Below, in pieces: positions 8,930 to 16,755 of a stretch of 64,000 nt of DNA (positions are counted from its first letter, which is position 1; each line of letters begins with the position of its first letter). This DNA is from an uncultured Ferrovibrio sp. (GTDB taxonomy: Bacteria > Pseudomonadota > Alphaproteobacteria > Ferrovibrionales > Ferrovibrionaceae): NCBI RefSeq assembly GCF_937960835.1, contig NZ_CALGPC010000003.1, positions 124,001 through 188,000 on the forward strand. Reading direction: 5' to 3'. A program made the translations under genes and the position numbers. Below the pieces are notes generated by a model, which searched no databases, was not told the origin of the DNA, and saw only the letters and a list, made by a program, of their open reading frames with translations.

Positions 8930-8953
8930 AGCTATTCCCCGCACCACTCAAGT

Positions 8954-8982
8954 ATAATCTCCGCACATCATGCGGAGATTAT
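8954..8982. promoter_or_regulatory. Second fic-upstream palindrome
   Basis: A perfect 12-base inverted repeat, ATAATCTCCGCA (8954-8965) and its complement (8971-8982), separated by five bases. The core is the same as in the palindrome at 8895-8929, with centres about 56 bases apart. Immediately to its right the remnants of another fic gene begin. Confidence 0.65.
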
Positions 8983-9382
8983 CGCACGGGCGGCCCTCGC
9001 CTTTGGCTTCGTCTATATCCATCCGTTCGAGGACGGTAACGGCCGCATTCATCCGTTATCTGATCCACCATGTCCTCGCCGAACGCGGCTTCAGTCACCG
9101 GGCGTGGCGTTCCCGGTCTCGGCGGCGATCCTCGACCGGATCGACCGCTACCGTCGGGTGCTGGAGAGCTACTCCCAGCGCCTGCTGCCGCTCATCCAGT
9201 GGGAGACGACACCCGAAGGTTGCCTCCTTCATCGACATGCCCGAACGCATGACCGACCTCCTCTTCACCAGAACGGCGGACGCGTCTCGCAACGCGCCCG
9301 CAAAAAAGAATTCGCGGCCCTCACCGACGAAGAAGCCACGCGCATCGAGACGATCTACCGCGAGGCCTTCGGCGAAGCCTGA
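8983..9382 (+). pseudogene. Decapitated, frameshifted second fic gene
   Basis: The reading starts abruptly with AALAFGFVYIHPFEDGNGR, a complete Fic motif. It shifts frame for RYLIHHVLAERGF and returns to the first frame for PVSAAILDRIDRYRRVLESYSQ and LLPLIQWETTPEG. It then loses an internal segment, shifts again for DMPERMTDLLF, and ends with RARKKEFAALTDEEATRIETIYREAF. The N-terminal half is missing and at least four frame changes are needed, so the gene is dead. It belongs to a different Fic subgroup from the intact neighbour. Confidence 0.85.
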
Positions 9383-9546
9383 CACAACTGCGGCTGCGAC
9401 CTCTCGCTCAAACATACTCCTTTGACTTCGGCCCTCACCATCACCCTGGCGAGGGATCAATACCGAATGTGGAGGCGCGAAGGTGGCTCCGGGAGCGCGG
9501 CGAGCAGAGCCCGGTGTGGCGCAGCCGACGCGCGCGCAATAGGTAT

Positions 9547-9660
9547 TTGCGCAAGGCGGGCATCGCGATTGCCGCGTAAAACAGCGTGAACGAGCGCCAG
9601 CTCATGGCGATCTTCGGCTGACCAACCATGAAGGAGACGGCTCGCTACATGAAGGCCGCG
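9547..9660 (+). pseudogene. Tyrosine-recombinase (integrase) C-terminal remnant
   Basis: One frame reads LRKAGIAIAA, stop, NSVNERQLMAIFG, stop, PTMKETARYMKAA. This is the C-terminal end of a phage/island integrase, including the RQLMAIFGW-type segment and the tyrosine of the catalytic ARY. TAA at 9577-9579 and TGA at 9619-9621 interrupt it; the second replaces the usual Trp codon. No frameshift is needed. It ends about 145 bases from the 3' end of the tRNA-Phe gene, the usual place for an island integrase. Confidence 0.75.
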
Positions 9661-9803
9661 CTCCAGAGGTGCGCGCTGCGAACGCCATGACGCTGTCATG
9701 CTGGATCAAAAACCGAACAAAAATGTCCCGCTTTGCCCGCACCGCAGACCGGCGGACATTTTCCGCATCTAACTCTTTGAAAGATCAGGAGTGCGATCAG
9801 GAA

Positions 9804-9879
9804 TGGTGCCCAGGGACGGAATCGAACCGCCGACACGGGGATTTTCAGTCCCCTGCTCTACCATCTGAGCTACCTGGGC
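9804..9879 (-). tRNA. tRNA-Phe (anticodon GAA)
   Basis: Seventy-six bases on the reverse strand fold as a cloverleaf. The acceptor stem is GCCCAGG paired with CCTGGGC, followed by an encoded CCA. The D arm is GCTC/GAGC. The anticodon loop CTGAAAA has GAA at positions 34-36, and the T arm carries GGTTCGATTCC. Its 3' end faces the degraded island, and tRNA 3' ends are common integrase attachment targets. Confidence 0.97.
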
Positions 9880-10003
9880 CCACGGGCAACTGCGAGCCGG
9901 AATGGGCCGCAACGGCGCGCGGTTATAGACAAAATCCCCCTGCCTGTCCATATCAACGGCTGCACAATTTTTTCAGCTTCGCCAATCGCTTCGTTCCACC
10001 GTT

Positions 10004-10774
10004 ATGTCTGCCGCCCCCGTCATCGCCGTTGCCGGTCTGACCAAGACCTATGGGTCGGCAGCCGCCCCCGTGGTGGCGGTCGATGGCATCGATTTCACGG
10101 TGCCGGCCGGCGGGGTGACGGCCCTGCTGGGCGGAAATGGTGCCGGCAAGACCACGACCCTGGCGATGCTGCTTGGGCTGCTCAAGCCTACGGCCGGCAG
10201 CATCACCGTGCTGGGCATCGACATGCTGCGCGATCGCCACCGCGTCCTGCCGCGCATGAATTTCTCCAGCCCCTATGTCGATCTGCCGCATCGGCTGACA
10301 GTGGCGCAGAACCTGCGCGTCTTCGCCGACCTCTATGCCGTGCCGCACCCGAAGGATCGAATTGCCGAGCTGGCGCGCGATCTCGATTTCACCGCGTTGC
10401 TCGACCGCCCCTCGGGTGCCCTGTCGGCTGGACAGAAGACGCGGGTGGCGCTGGCAAAGGCGCTGATCAACAAGCCGGAACTGCTGCTGCTGGACGAGCC
10501 GACGGCATCGCTCGATCCCGATACTGCCGATTGGGTGCGCAGCCTGCTGGAAACCTATCAACGCGAGCACAAGGCGACGATCATGCTGGCCTCGCACAAC
10601 ATGGCCGAGGTGGAGCGGCTGTGTCAGCAGGTGCTGATGATGAAGCAGGGCCGCATCGTCGATCGCGGCGCGCCCGGCGAGCTGGTCGCCCGCTATGGCC
10701 GGCAGAATCTGGAAGAGGTTTTTCTCGACATCGCGCGCGGCCGCGGCAAGGCAGCGGAACAGGCCACCGCATGA
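10004..10774 (+). CDS. ABC-2-type exporter, ATP-binding subunit
   Basis: A 256-residue ATPase. Walker A GGNGAGKTT is at 43-51, the signature LSAGQ at 140-144, Walker B LLLLDEP near 160-166, and the switch histidine in ASHNM near 198. It energises the membrane protein encoded immediately downstream (ATGA overlap at 10771-10774). The substrate is unknown; this NodI/DrrA-like class exports lipids, polysaccharide parts or drugs. The signature has Gln in the fifth position (LSAGQ rather than LSGGQ), which is common in this class. Confidence 0.92.
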   Translation: MSAAPVIAVAGLTKTYGSAAAPVVAVDGIDFTVPAGGVTALLGGNGAGKTTTLAMLLGLLKPTAGSITVLGIDMLRDRHRVLPRMNFSSPYVDLPHRLTVAQNLRVFADLYAVPHPKDRIAELARDLDFTALLDRPSGALSAGQKTRVALAKALINKPELLLLDEPTASLDPDTADWVRSLLETYQREHKATIMLASHNMAEVERLCQQVLMMKQGRIVDRGAPGELVARYGRQNLEEVFLDIARGRGKAAEQATA

Positions 10775-11583
10775 ACGGCGAGCTTCTCGGTATCAATCCC
10801 TATCGCATCCTCGCGATGCTGCGCCGGCATTGGTATGTCCTGTCCGGCTCGTGGACACGCGTGGTCGAGCTGATCTACTGGCCGGCCGTACAGATGATCA
10901 TGTGGGGTTTCCTGACGCAGTTCCTGGCCGGCAAGACCTCCTTCGTGGCGCAGGCCTTTGGCGTCTTCCTGGCCGGCATGATGCTGTGGGATTCGCTGTT
11001 CCGCGTGCAACTCGGCGTCGCCATCTCGTTTCTGGAGGAAATGTGGGCGCGCAACCTTGGCAATCTCTTCGTTTCGCCGCTGCGTCCCAGCGAATTCGCT
11101 CTTTCAGTGCTGCTGATGGGCGTGCTGCGCGCTTTGGTCGGGATGATCCCGGTCAGCCTGATGGCCTGGTGGTTCTTCGGCTTCTCGCTGTATGAGATGG
11201 GCTTTGCCCTGGCCGCCTTCTTTGCCAGCTTGATGATGTTCGGCTGGGCGCTCGGTATCGCCGTCTGCGGCCTGATCATGCGGCATGGCTTGGGTGCCGA
11301 AAGCGCCGCCTGGGGCGCGATGTTCCTGATCCTGCCGGTGGCGGCCGTCTACTATCCCGTCGCGGTACTGCCGGATTGGCTGCAGGTGATCGCCTGGTCG
11401 CTGCCGCCGGCCTATGTCTTCGAGGGCATGCGGGCGCTGCTGATCGACGGCGTGTTGCGCACCGACCTGCTGCTGGGCGCCTTTGCACTGAACGCACTTT
11501 ATCTGGCGCTGGGCTTTGCCGCCTTCATGGGATGGTTCGAGGCGTCGCGCCAGCGCGGGCTGTTGCTGGGCCAAGGCGAATAA
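10771..11583 (+). CDS. ABC-2-type exporter, permease subunit
   Basis: A 270-residue polytopic inner-membrane protein with about six helices; the arrangement WPAVQMIMWGFL, FLAGMMLWDSLFR and the late LPDWLQVIAWSLPPAYVFEGMR are typical of the ABC-2 permease family. The true start is the ATG at 10771, overlapping the ATPase stop codon; the frame is open further upstream but only as a shadow of the ATPase gene. Two such permeases would pair with two ATPase subunits. Confidence 0.9.
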   Translation: MNGELLGINPYRILAMLRRHWYVLSGSWTRVVELIYWPAVQMIMWGFLTQFLAGKTSFVAQAFGVFLAGMMLWDSLFRVQLGVAISFLEEMWARNLGNLFVSPLRPSEFALSVLLMGVLRALVGMIPVSLMAWWFFGFSLYEMGFALAAFFASLMMFGWALGIAVCGLIMRHGLGAESAAWGAMFLILPVAAVYYPVAVLPDWLQVIAWSLPPAYVFEGMRALLIDGVLRTDLLLGAFALNALYLALGFAAFMGWFEASRQRGLLLGQGE

Positions 11584-11599
11584 GCGCCGCGTCACCGCG

Positions 11600-11643
11600 C
11601 TGCGGTATTCTGGTGCTGCGGTATTCTGGTACTGCGGTTGCAG
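11600..11643. repeat. 16-bp tandem repeat (about 2.6 copies)
   Basis: The unit CTGCGGTATTCTGGT plus one variable base occurs at 11600-11615 and 11616-11631, with a third, partial copy starting at 11632. It lies between the convergent ABC permease and DUF2306 genes. No function is evident; it may simply be slippage. Confidence 0.7.
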
Positions 11644-11653
11644 CCGCTCTACA

Positions 11654-12049
11654 TCAGGGTCCAAAGATCATTCCGCCCAGCAGCCGGTTCGGCAGCAGCG
11701 TAAAGATCCCGGCGATGACCAGACCACCAAAGAAGAGCGAGATCATGCTCCAGCGATGGCTTTGGATATTCCGGCGCCGGACCTGGTAGATCGCCCAGGG
11801 CAACGTCACCAAGGCGACGACCGACAGGATATGGATCGGGCTGAACCCGCCCGGCCGCAGCCCCGTGATCCAGAATGAACTGATCGCCGCAATCGCCATC
11901 AGTACCACCCAGGCCCAGCCGAGCCGCTTATGCCAGCCCGTGCCCTTGCGCCGGATCAGCATGACGCATCCCAATACAAGGGCCGCCAGAGTAGAGGCCA
12001 GATGGATCTGGATGGCAGGGCTGGCGGTCAGGATCGGGGTGAAGTTCAT
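11654..12049 (-). CDS. DUF2306 membrane protein
   Basis: A 131-residue protein with four membrane helices (about 10-32, 44-62, 73-90, 105-125). It has the DUF2306 pattern: an early IHL..TLAALVLG helix, a short cytoplasmic KGTGWHKRLGW motif, and RRNIQSHRWSM with a conserved His/Arg pair before the last helix. The family may bind haem or quinone through these histidines, but this is unproven. It stands alone, convergent with the ABC exporter. Confidence 0.85.
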   Translation of the reverse strand: MNFTPILTASPAIQIHLASTLAALVLGCVMLIRRKGTGWHKRLGWAWVVLMAIAAISSFWITGLRPGGFSPIHILSVVALVTLPWAIYQVRRRNIQSHRWSMISLFFGGLVIAGIFTLLPNRLLGGMIFGP

Positions 12050-12102
12050 GGCGGAAAACTAGCCCCACCCCCTGAAAATCGGCTATGCCATAGCTATATT
12101 CA

Positions 12103-12118
12103 TGTGACTTCTATCACA
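12103..12118. promoter_or_regulatory. CRP-like palindrome upstream of chvI
   Basis: TGTGA-N6-TCACA is a perfect match to the CRP-family consensus, centred 56 bases before the chvI GTG start. It also lies about 55 bases before the divergent DUF2306 gene, so it could serve either. Binding is inferred from the match alone. Confidence 0.55.
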
Positions 12119-12165
12119 GTCGCCGCTGGGGAAATCCCACGCCCCACATATCCAAGGATCTTGCC

Positions 12166-12873
12166 GTGACCGCCACCATCGCCCTGGTCGATGACGACCG
12201 CAACATCCTCACCTCCGTCTCCATCGCGCTTGAGGCAGAAGGCTACAAGGTCCGCACCTACAACGACGGCGCCGAGGCGCTGCGCCATCTCACCCAGCAG
12301 ATGCCGGACCTCGTCATCCTCGACATCAAGATGCCACGATTGGACGGCATGGAAACCTTGAGCCGGCTGCGCCGCGTCAGCCAGGTGCCGGTCATCTTCC
12401 TCACCTCCAAGGACGAGGAGATCGATGAGGTTCTGGGCTTGAAGATGGGGGCCGACGACTACATCACCAAGCCGTTCAGTCAGCGCCTGCTGATCGAGCG
12501 GATCAAGGCGGTGCTGCGGCGTGCCGAGGCGAACAAGCCCGGCGCGGAGGAAACGGCAACCGACAAGCTGATCGTGCGCGGCCCCCTGGTGCTGGACCCG
12601 GCGCGGCATCGCTGCACGTGGAACGGCCATGACGTGACGCTGACGGTCACCGAATTCCTGCTGCTGGAGGCGCTGGCGCAGCGGCCCGGCCATGTGAAGA
12701 ACCGCGACCAATTGATGGACGCGGCCTATGATGACAACGTCTATGTCGACGACCGCACCATCGACAGCCACATCAAGCGGTTGCGCAAGAAGTTCAAGGC
12801 CGTGGACGACAACTTCGACGCGATCGAAACCCTGTATGGCGTCGGCTATCGCTTCAAGGAGCTTGCGTCCTGA
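12166..12873 (+). CDS. chvI: Two-component response regulator ChvI
   Basis: A 235-residue OmpR-family regulator. The receiver domain has DD at 10-11, phospho-acceptor Asp53 (LVILDIKMP), Thr80 and Lys102 (DDYITKPF). Residues ~135-235 form the winged-helix DNA-binding domain, with the DRTIDSHIKRLRKKF recognition helix. In alphaproteobacteria ChvI with ChvG controls acid and envelope-stress responses. The gene starts with GTG after an AAGGA ribosome site. The kinase follows 26 bases downstream, and the hprK/PTS genes after that, a conserved order that helps the assignment. Confidence 0.93.
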   Translation: MTATIALVDDDRNILTSVSIALEAEGYKVRTYNDGAEALRHLTQQMPDLVILDIKMPRLDGMETLSRLRRVSQVPVIFLTSKDEEIDEVLGLKMGADDYITKPFSQRLLIERIKAVLRRAEANKPGAEETATDKLIVRGPLVLDPARHRCTWNGHDVTLTVTEFLLLEALAQRPGHVKNRDQLMDAAYDDNVYVDDRTIDSHIKRLRKKFKAVDDNFDAIETLYGVGYRFKELAS

Positions 12874-12899
12874 AGGAAACCCGCCCGCAGCGGCGGCTG

Positions 12900-14468
12900 A
12901 TGTCGCCGCTGACTCGTCGCATATTACTGATCAATCTGGCGGCACCGATATCGCTGGTTCTGGCGTTCCTCTATCTCGACCAGTTCCGGCTGGGCCTGAT
13001 CGAGTCCCGCCTCACCTCGCTGCGCTACGAAGCAAACCTTATTGCCGGCGCACTGGGTGAATCTGCGATCAGCACCGAGGAATTCGCGCCCGCCCTCGAT
13101 CGCGAGATGGCGCGCCAGTTGCTGCGCCGTCTTTCGGCGCAATCCAGCGCACGGGCGCGGCTATTCGATGCCGAAGGCGCGCTGATCGCCGATAGCCGTC
13201 TTCTGCTTGCCGCAGGCCGCGGCGTCGTCACCCGGCAATTGCCGCCACCGGAGATCGACACGCCGTGGGAGCGGGCACTCGTTGAAGTCTATGAAAGCAT
13301 CAATGCGCAATTCATGACCCGGCTCGACCTGCCGAAATATGTCGAGCTGCCCTTCACCCATGCCAACGACTATACCGAGACCCGCAAGGCGCTCTCGGGC
13401 GACAGCGAAAGCCAGCTTCGCGACCTTGGCGGCGGCCGCATCATGCTGTCCACCGCAGTCCCAGTACAGGGCCTGCGCAAGGTGGTTGGCGCTCTGATGC
13501 TCAGCGTCGACAGCACCGAGATCGATACCAGGGTGCGTGAGGAGCGCCTGGCGGTGCTGAAGGTCTTCGCCGCCGTGCTGGGCTTCACGGTGCTTGCCTC
13601 ATTGTATCTCGCCGGCGCCATCGTGCGGCCGATCCATCGTCTGGCCGAGGCCGCCGAACGCATCCGGGCGGCGAAAGGCCGGATTGCCCATCTGCATATT
13701 CCCGATTTTTCCAACCGCGACGACGAGATCGGCGATCTGTCCGCCGTCTTGCGGGCGATGACCGGCGCCTTGACCCAGCGGCTCGACTCCATCGAGCGCT
13801 TTGCCGCCGATGTGGCGCATGAGGTGAAGAACCCGCTGACCTCGCTGCGCAGCGCCATGGAAACCTTTGCGCGCACCGACAAGCCGGAACTGCGTGAAAG
13901 GCTGCTGAAGGTGATGCAGGACGACGTGCGGCGCATGGATCGCCTGATCTCCGACATCTCGGCTGCATCGCGGCTTGATACCGAACTGGCCCGCTCCGAG
14001 GCAGCGCCGATCGACATCGCCGAGATGCTGCGCTCGGTGGTGGAAACTTATGTCGTGCGCGGGCAAACCGAGCGGATGCCGAAGATCGAGCTCAAGCTGA
14101 TCGAGCCCGGCCCCTATATGGCGCCGGGTTTCGAAAGCCGCTTGGGCCAGGTGGCGCGCAACCTGATCGACAATGCGATCTCCTTCAGCCCGCCCGGCGG
14201 AACCATCACCGTCACGGTGCGGCGCGAGCCGAAGCATGTGGTTTTCACCGTCACCGACGAGGGGCCGGGCATCCCGGAGGAAAATCTGGAATCCATTTTC
14301 GACCGCTTCTACAGCGAACGTCCCGCCGACGAGGCGTTCGGGCTGCATTCCGGCCTGGGCCTGTCCATTGCCCGGCAGATCGTGCAATCGCTTGGCGGGC
14401 GAATACATGCCGAAAACCGAGATGACGGCGTAAGCGGTGCACGTTTTGTGGTACGGCTGCCGCTTTAA
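12900..14468 (+). CDS. chvG: Sensor histidine kinase ChvG
   Basis: A 522-residue membrane kinase. One helix near residues 8-27, a ~190-residue periplasmic sensor, a second helix near 220-240, a HAMP linker, then the dimerisation domain with phospho-acceptor His307 in DVAHEVKNPL. The ATPase domain carries the N box (RNLIDNAISF), DEGPGIPEENLESIF and a GLGLSIARQIV G2 box, so it is fully equipped. The ATG at 12900 is the first start in frame after the chvI stop. ChvG (ExoS in rhizobia) phosphorylates ChvI. Confidence 0.93.
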   Translation: MSPLTRRILLINLAAPISLVLAFLYLDQFRLGLIESRLTSLRYEANLIAGALGESAISTEEFAPALDREMARQLLRRLSAQSSARARLFDAEGALIADSRLLLAAGRGVVTRQLPPPEIDTPWERALVEVYESINAQFMTRLDLPKYVELPFTHANDYTETRKALSGDSESQLRDLGGGRIMLSTAVPVQGLRKVVGALMLSVDSTEIDTRVREERLAVLKVFAAVLGFTVLASLYLAGAIVRPIHRLAEAAERIRAAKGRIAHLHIPDFSNRDDEIGDLSAVLRAMTGALTQRLDSIERFAADVAHEVKNPLTSLRSAMETFARTDKPELRERLLKVMQDDVRRMDRLISDISAASRLDTELARSEAAPIDIAEMLRSVVETYVVRGQTERMPKIELKLIEPGPYMAPGFESRLGQVARNLIDNAISFSPPGGTITVTVRREPKHVVFTVTDEGPGIPEENLESIFDRFYSERPADEAFGLHSGLGLSIARQIVQSLGGRIHAENRDDGVSGARFVVRLPL

Positions 14469-14512
14469 CCATCATCGGCATGTGATTTCACAGGGGCATG
14501 TATTGACTCTCC

Positions 14513-15031
14513 ATGAGGTCAACGGCAGGCTGCGCGGCCATGCTAACTCTCCATGCCAGCTGCGTGGCATTGGCCGGCGAAGCGGTGCTGCTGCGCGGCC
14601 CGTCCGGTGCCGGTAAATCCGATCTTGCCTTGCGCTTGATCGAGGACGGCGCGCAATTGGTTGCCGATGACCAGACGCGCTTGCGCCGCGATGGCGCCAT
14701 CCTCCAGGCGACCGCGCCGGAACGCCTCTATGGTCTTCTTGAAATCCGCGGCCTTGGCCCGGTCGATATCCGCACCATGAATTTAATGCCGGCAGAGACT
14801 GCACGGCTGCGCGTGATTTTCGATCTGCTGCCGCGCCCTGAAGTGCCGCGCCTGCCGGAACCGCGTTTTGAGACACTGCTTGGCGTCACCCTGCCCTGTC
14901 TTGCTCTCGATGCGTTCAGCACCAGCGCGCCCGTCGTCGTGCGCTGGGCCTTGCGCCTTGCCATCGCGGGCCGCCTGTTTGAGCCGGCGGAAGTGCATGA
15001 CATGAGGCAACCATTGTCGCGCGGGGCCTGA
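14513..15031 (+). CDS. hprK: HPr kinase/phosphorylase, short alphaproteobacterial form
   Basis: A 172-residue protein holding only the catalytic domain of HprK (firmicute enzymes are about 310). Walker A GPSGAGKS lies at 29-36, and the conserved ADDQTRL and EIRGLGPVDI segments follow. It would phosphorylate the regulatory serine of HPr encoded 1.4 kb downstream. The ATG at 14540 (residue 10), beginning LTLHASCVAL, is an alternative start typical for the family. Its stop overlaps the rapZ start (TGATG), indicating translational coupling. Confidence 0.92.
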   Translation: MRSTAGCAAMLTLHASCVALAGEAVLLRGPSGAGKSDLALRLIEDGAQLVADDQTRLRRDGAILQATAPERLYGLLEIRGLGPVDIRTMNLMPAETARLRVIFDLLPRPEVPRLPEPRFETLLGVTLPCLALDAFSTSAPVVVRWALRLAIAGRLFEPAEVHDMRQPLSRGA

Positions 15032-15954
15032 TGGCGGAAATCATCCAGATGCAGCAGATAGCGCCGGTTCGGGTCGTGATCGTCAGCGGCCTTTCCGGCG
15101 CCGGCAAGACGACCACGCTGAAACTGCTCGAGGATATGGGCTATGAGGCTGTGGACAATCTTCCATTGTCTTTGCTGCGTCGTCTGACCGCGCCGGAGGA
15201 GACCGGCCCGGTAGCGCATTCTGGAGGAGATACTTCGCGGCGTGCGATTGCCGTCGGCGTCGATACCCGCACCCGCGATTTCCAGTGCGAAGCGCTGTCT
15301 GCGCTGGTCAACGAGTTGCGGCGCCGCGCCGATCTCGAAACCAGCCTGGTGTATTTCGACTGCGACGATGACGTTCTGCTGAAACGGTTTACAGCAACAC
15401 GGCGGCGCCATCCGCTGGCCGCCGACCGCCCGGTTGCCGACGGCATTGCGGCCGAACGCCGGCTGATGTCCACGCTGAAGACCGAGGCCGATCTCGTGCT
15501 GGATACCACCGCGCTGTCGCTTCCCGACCTAAGGCAGGTCCTGGCCGCGCAATTTGCGCTGGACGACCAGCCTGACCTTAGTATCATGGTGATATCCTTC
15601 TCCTATAAACTCGGCCTGCCTCGCGAGGCGGATCTGGTGTTCGATGTGCGCTTCCTGCGCAATCCTCATTATAACGACGAATTGCGGCCTCGCACCGGCG
15701 AGGATCCGGCTGTGGCAGCCTATGTCGCCGCCGATCCGGGTTATGCCGACTTCTTTACCCGACTGTCCGAGATGATCACCGCATTGCTGCCGCGCTACGC
15801 CGCCGAAGGCAAACGCTACCTGACCATTGCCATCGGCTGCACCGGCGGCCGGCATCGCTCGGTCGCCGTAGCGGAAGCGCTGGGCAAACACTTGCGTGCG
15901 GCGGGACAGCATGTCGATATTCGCCACCGCGATCGCGACCAGGCGAACCCTTGA
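15031..15954 (+). CDS. rapZ: RNase adapter / nucleotide-binding protein RapZ
   Basis: A 307-residue RapZ/YvcJ-family protein. The N-terminal P-loop GLSGAGKTT is at 20-28, followed by DNLPLSLL. The C-terminal domain begins around the SFSYKLGLPREADLVFDVRFLRNP segment and ends with GCTGGRHRSVAVAEAL, the RNA- and metabolite-binding part known from enterobacterial RapZ. In E. coli it directs RNase E to GlmZ sRNA; in alphaproteobacteria the role is less clear but the PTS context is conserved. Confidence 0.94.
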   Translation: MAEIIQMQQIAPVRVVIVSGLSGAGKTTTLKLLEDMGYEAVDNLPLSLLRRLTAPEETGPVAHSGGDTSRRAIAVGVDTRTRDFQCEALSALVNELRRRADLETSLVYFDCDDDVLLKRFTATRRRHPLAADRPVADGIAAERRLMSTLKTEADLVLDTTALSLPDLRQVLAAQFALDDQPDLSIMVISFSYKLGLPREADLVFDVRFLRNPHYNDELRPRTGEDPAVAAYVAADPGYADFFTRLSEMITALLPRYAAEGKRYLTIAIGCTGGRHRSVAVAEALGKHLRAAGQHVDIRHRDRDQANP

Positions 15955-16008
15955 AGCGCATCGAGAAACGCCTAACCCCATGACAGATATCGTCCCAGGA
16001 TCGGCCCC

Positions 16009-16416
16009 ATGATCGGTATTGTCGTCGTCACCCACGGTCGCCTCGCCGAAGAATTCATCCATGCGACCGAACATGTGGTCGGACCGCAGAAGAATCTGAA
16101 GGCGGTCTGCATCGGACCCGAAGATGATATGGAGCAGCGCCGGCAGGACATTCTGGCCGCTGTTGCCGAGGTCGATGCCGGCAAGGGCGTGATCGTTTTG
16201 ACCGATATGTTCGGCGGCACGCCGTCGAATCTCGCCATCTCCATCATGGATCAGGCCAAGGTCGAGGTGATCGCCGGCGTCAACCTGCCGATGCTGATCA
16301 AGCTGGCCAGCGTGCGCACGAAATCCGAGCTGCCGGCAGCCGTCGCGGCCGGCCAGGAGGCAGGCCGCAAATACATCAATGTCGCCTCCAAGCTGCTGGC
16401 GGGGGAATCCGATTGA
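16009..16416 (+). CDS. PTS EIIA component, mannose family
   Basis: A 135-residue EIIA-Man-type domain with phospho-acceptor His9 (VVVTHGRLA) and the DMFGGTPSNLA motif. No EIIB/IIC sugar permease is nearby, so it is probably a regulatory phosphate acceptor rather than part of a transporter. Its final codons abut the HPr gene (TGATG), and it lies between rapZ and ptsH in a conserved regulatory-PTS cluster. Confidence 0.93.
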   Translation: MIGIVVVTHGRLAEEFIHATEHVVGPQKNLKAVCIGPEDDMEQRRQDILAAVAEVDAGKGVIVLTDMFGGTPSNLAISIMDQAKVEVIAGVNLPMLIKLASVRTKSELPAAVAAGQEAGRKYINVASKLLAGESD

Positions 16417-16715
16417 TGGATGCGTCCCTCAACAAGGGCGGCGCGCTGCGGTGTAGCGTCACCATCGTCAACCAGCGCGGTCTGCATGCCCGCGCGGCGG
16501 CGAAATTCGTCCAAGTGGTGGCCAGGTTCCCGCAGGCCAAAATCCAGGTCCAGAAGGACGGCCAGACGGTGAACGGAGAGTCCATCATGGGGCTGATGAT
16601 GCTGGCCGGTACCCAGGGCAGCAGCATCGAGATCATCGCCAGCGGCCAGGAGGCCGAGGCCGCCCTCAAGGCCCTGATCGAGCTGATCGAAGGCAAGTTC
16701 GGCGAGGCGGAATAG
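16416..16715 (+). CDS. ptsH: Phosphocarrier protein HPr
   Basis: A 99-residue HPr from the ATG at 16416; a TTG one codon earlier is also possible. His24 in the motif GLHARAAAKF accepts phosphate from enzyme I. Ser56 in NGESIMGLMM matches the regulatory serine (Ser46 of classical HPr) that HprK modifies. Both sites being present agrees with the upstream hprK. Enzyme I is not in the window. Confidence 0.95.
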   Translation: MDASLNKGGALRCSVTIVNQRGLHARAAAKFVQVVARFPQAKIQVQKDGQTVNGESIMGLMMLAGTQGSSIEIIASGQEAEAALKALIELIEGKFGEAE

Positions 16716-16731
16716 TCCGGACTTAATATTC

Positions 16732-16755
16732 CTATATAAAGATTTCTTTATATAG
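16732..16755. promoter_or_regulatory. 24-bp palindrome upstream of ahcY, candidate SAH-responsive operator
   Basis: CTATATAAAGA (16732-16742) is perfectly inverted at 16745-16755 with a two-base centre, in an AT-rich island 71 bases before the ahcY start. As I recall, ATAAAGAT-type palindromes are bound by the ArsR-family regulator SahR, which controls methionine-cycle genes in proteobacteria. The regulator gene itself is not seen here. Confidence 0.6.
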
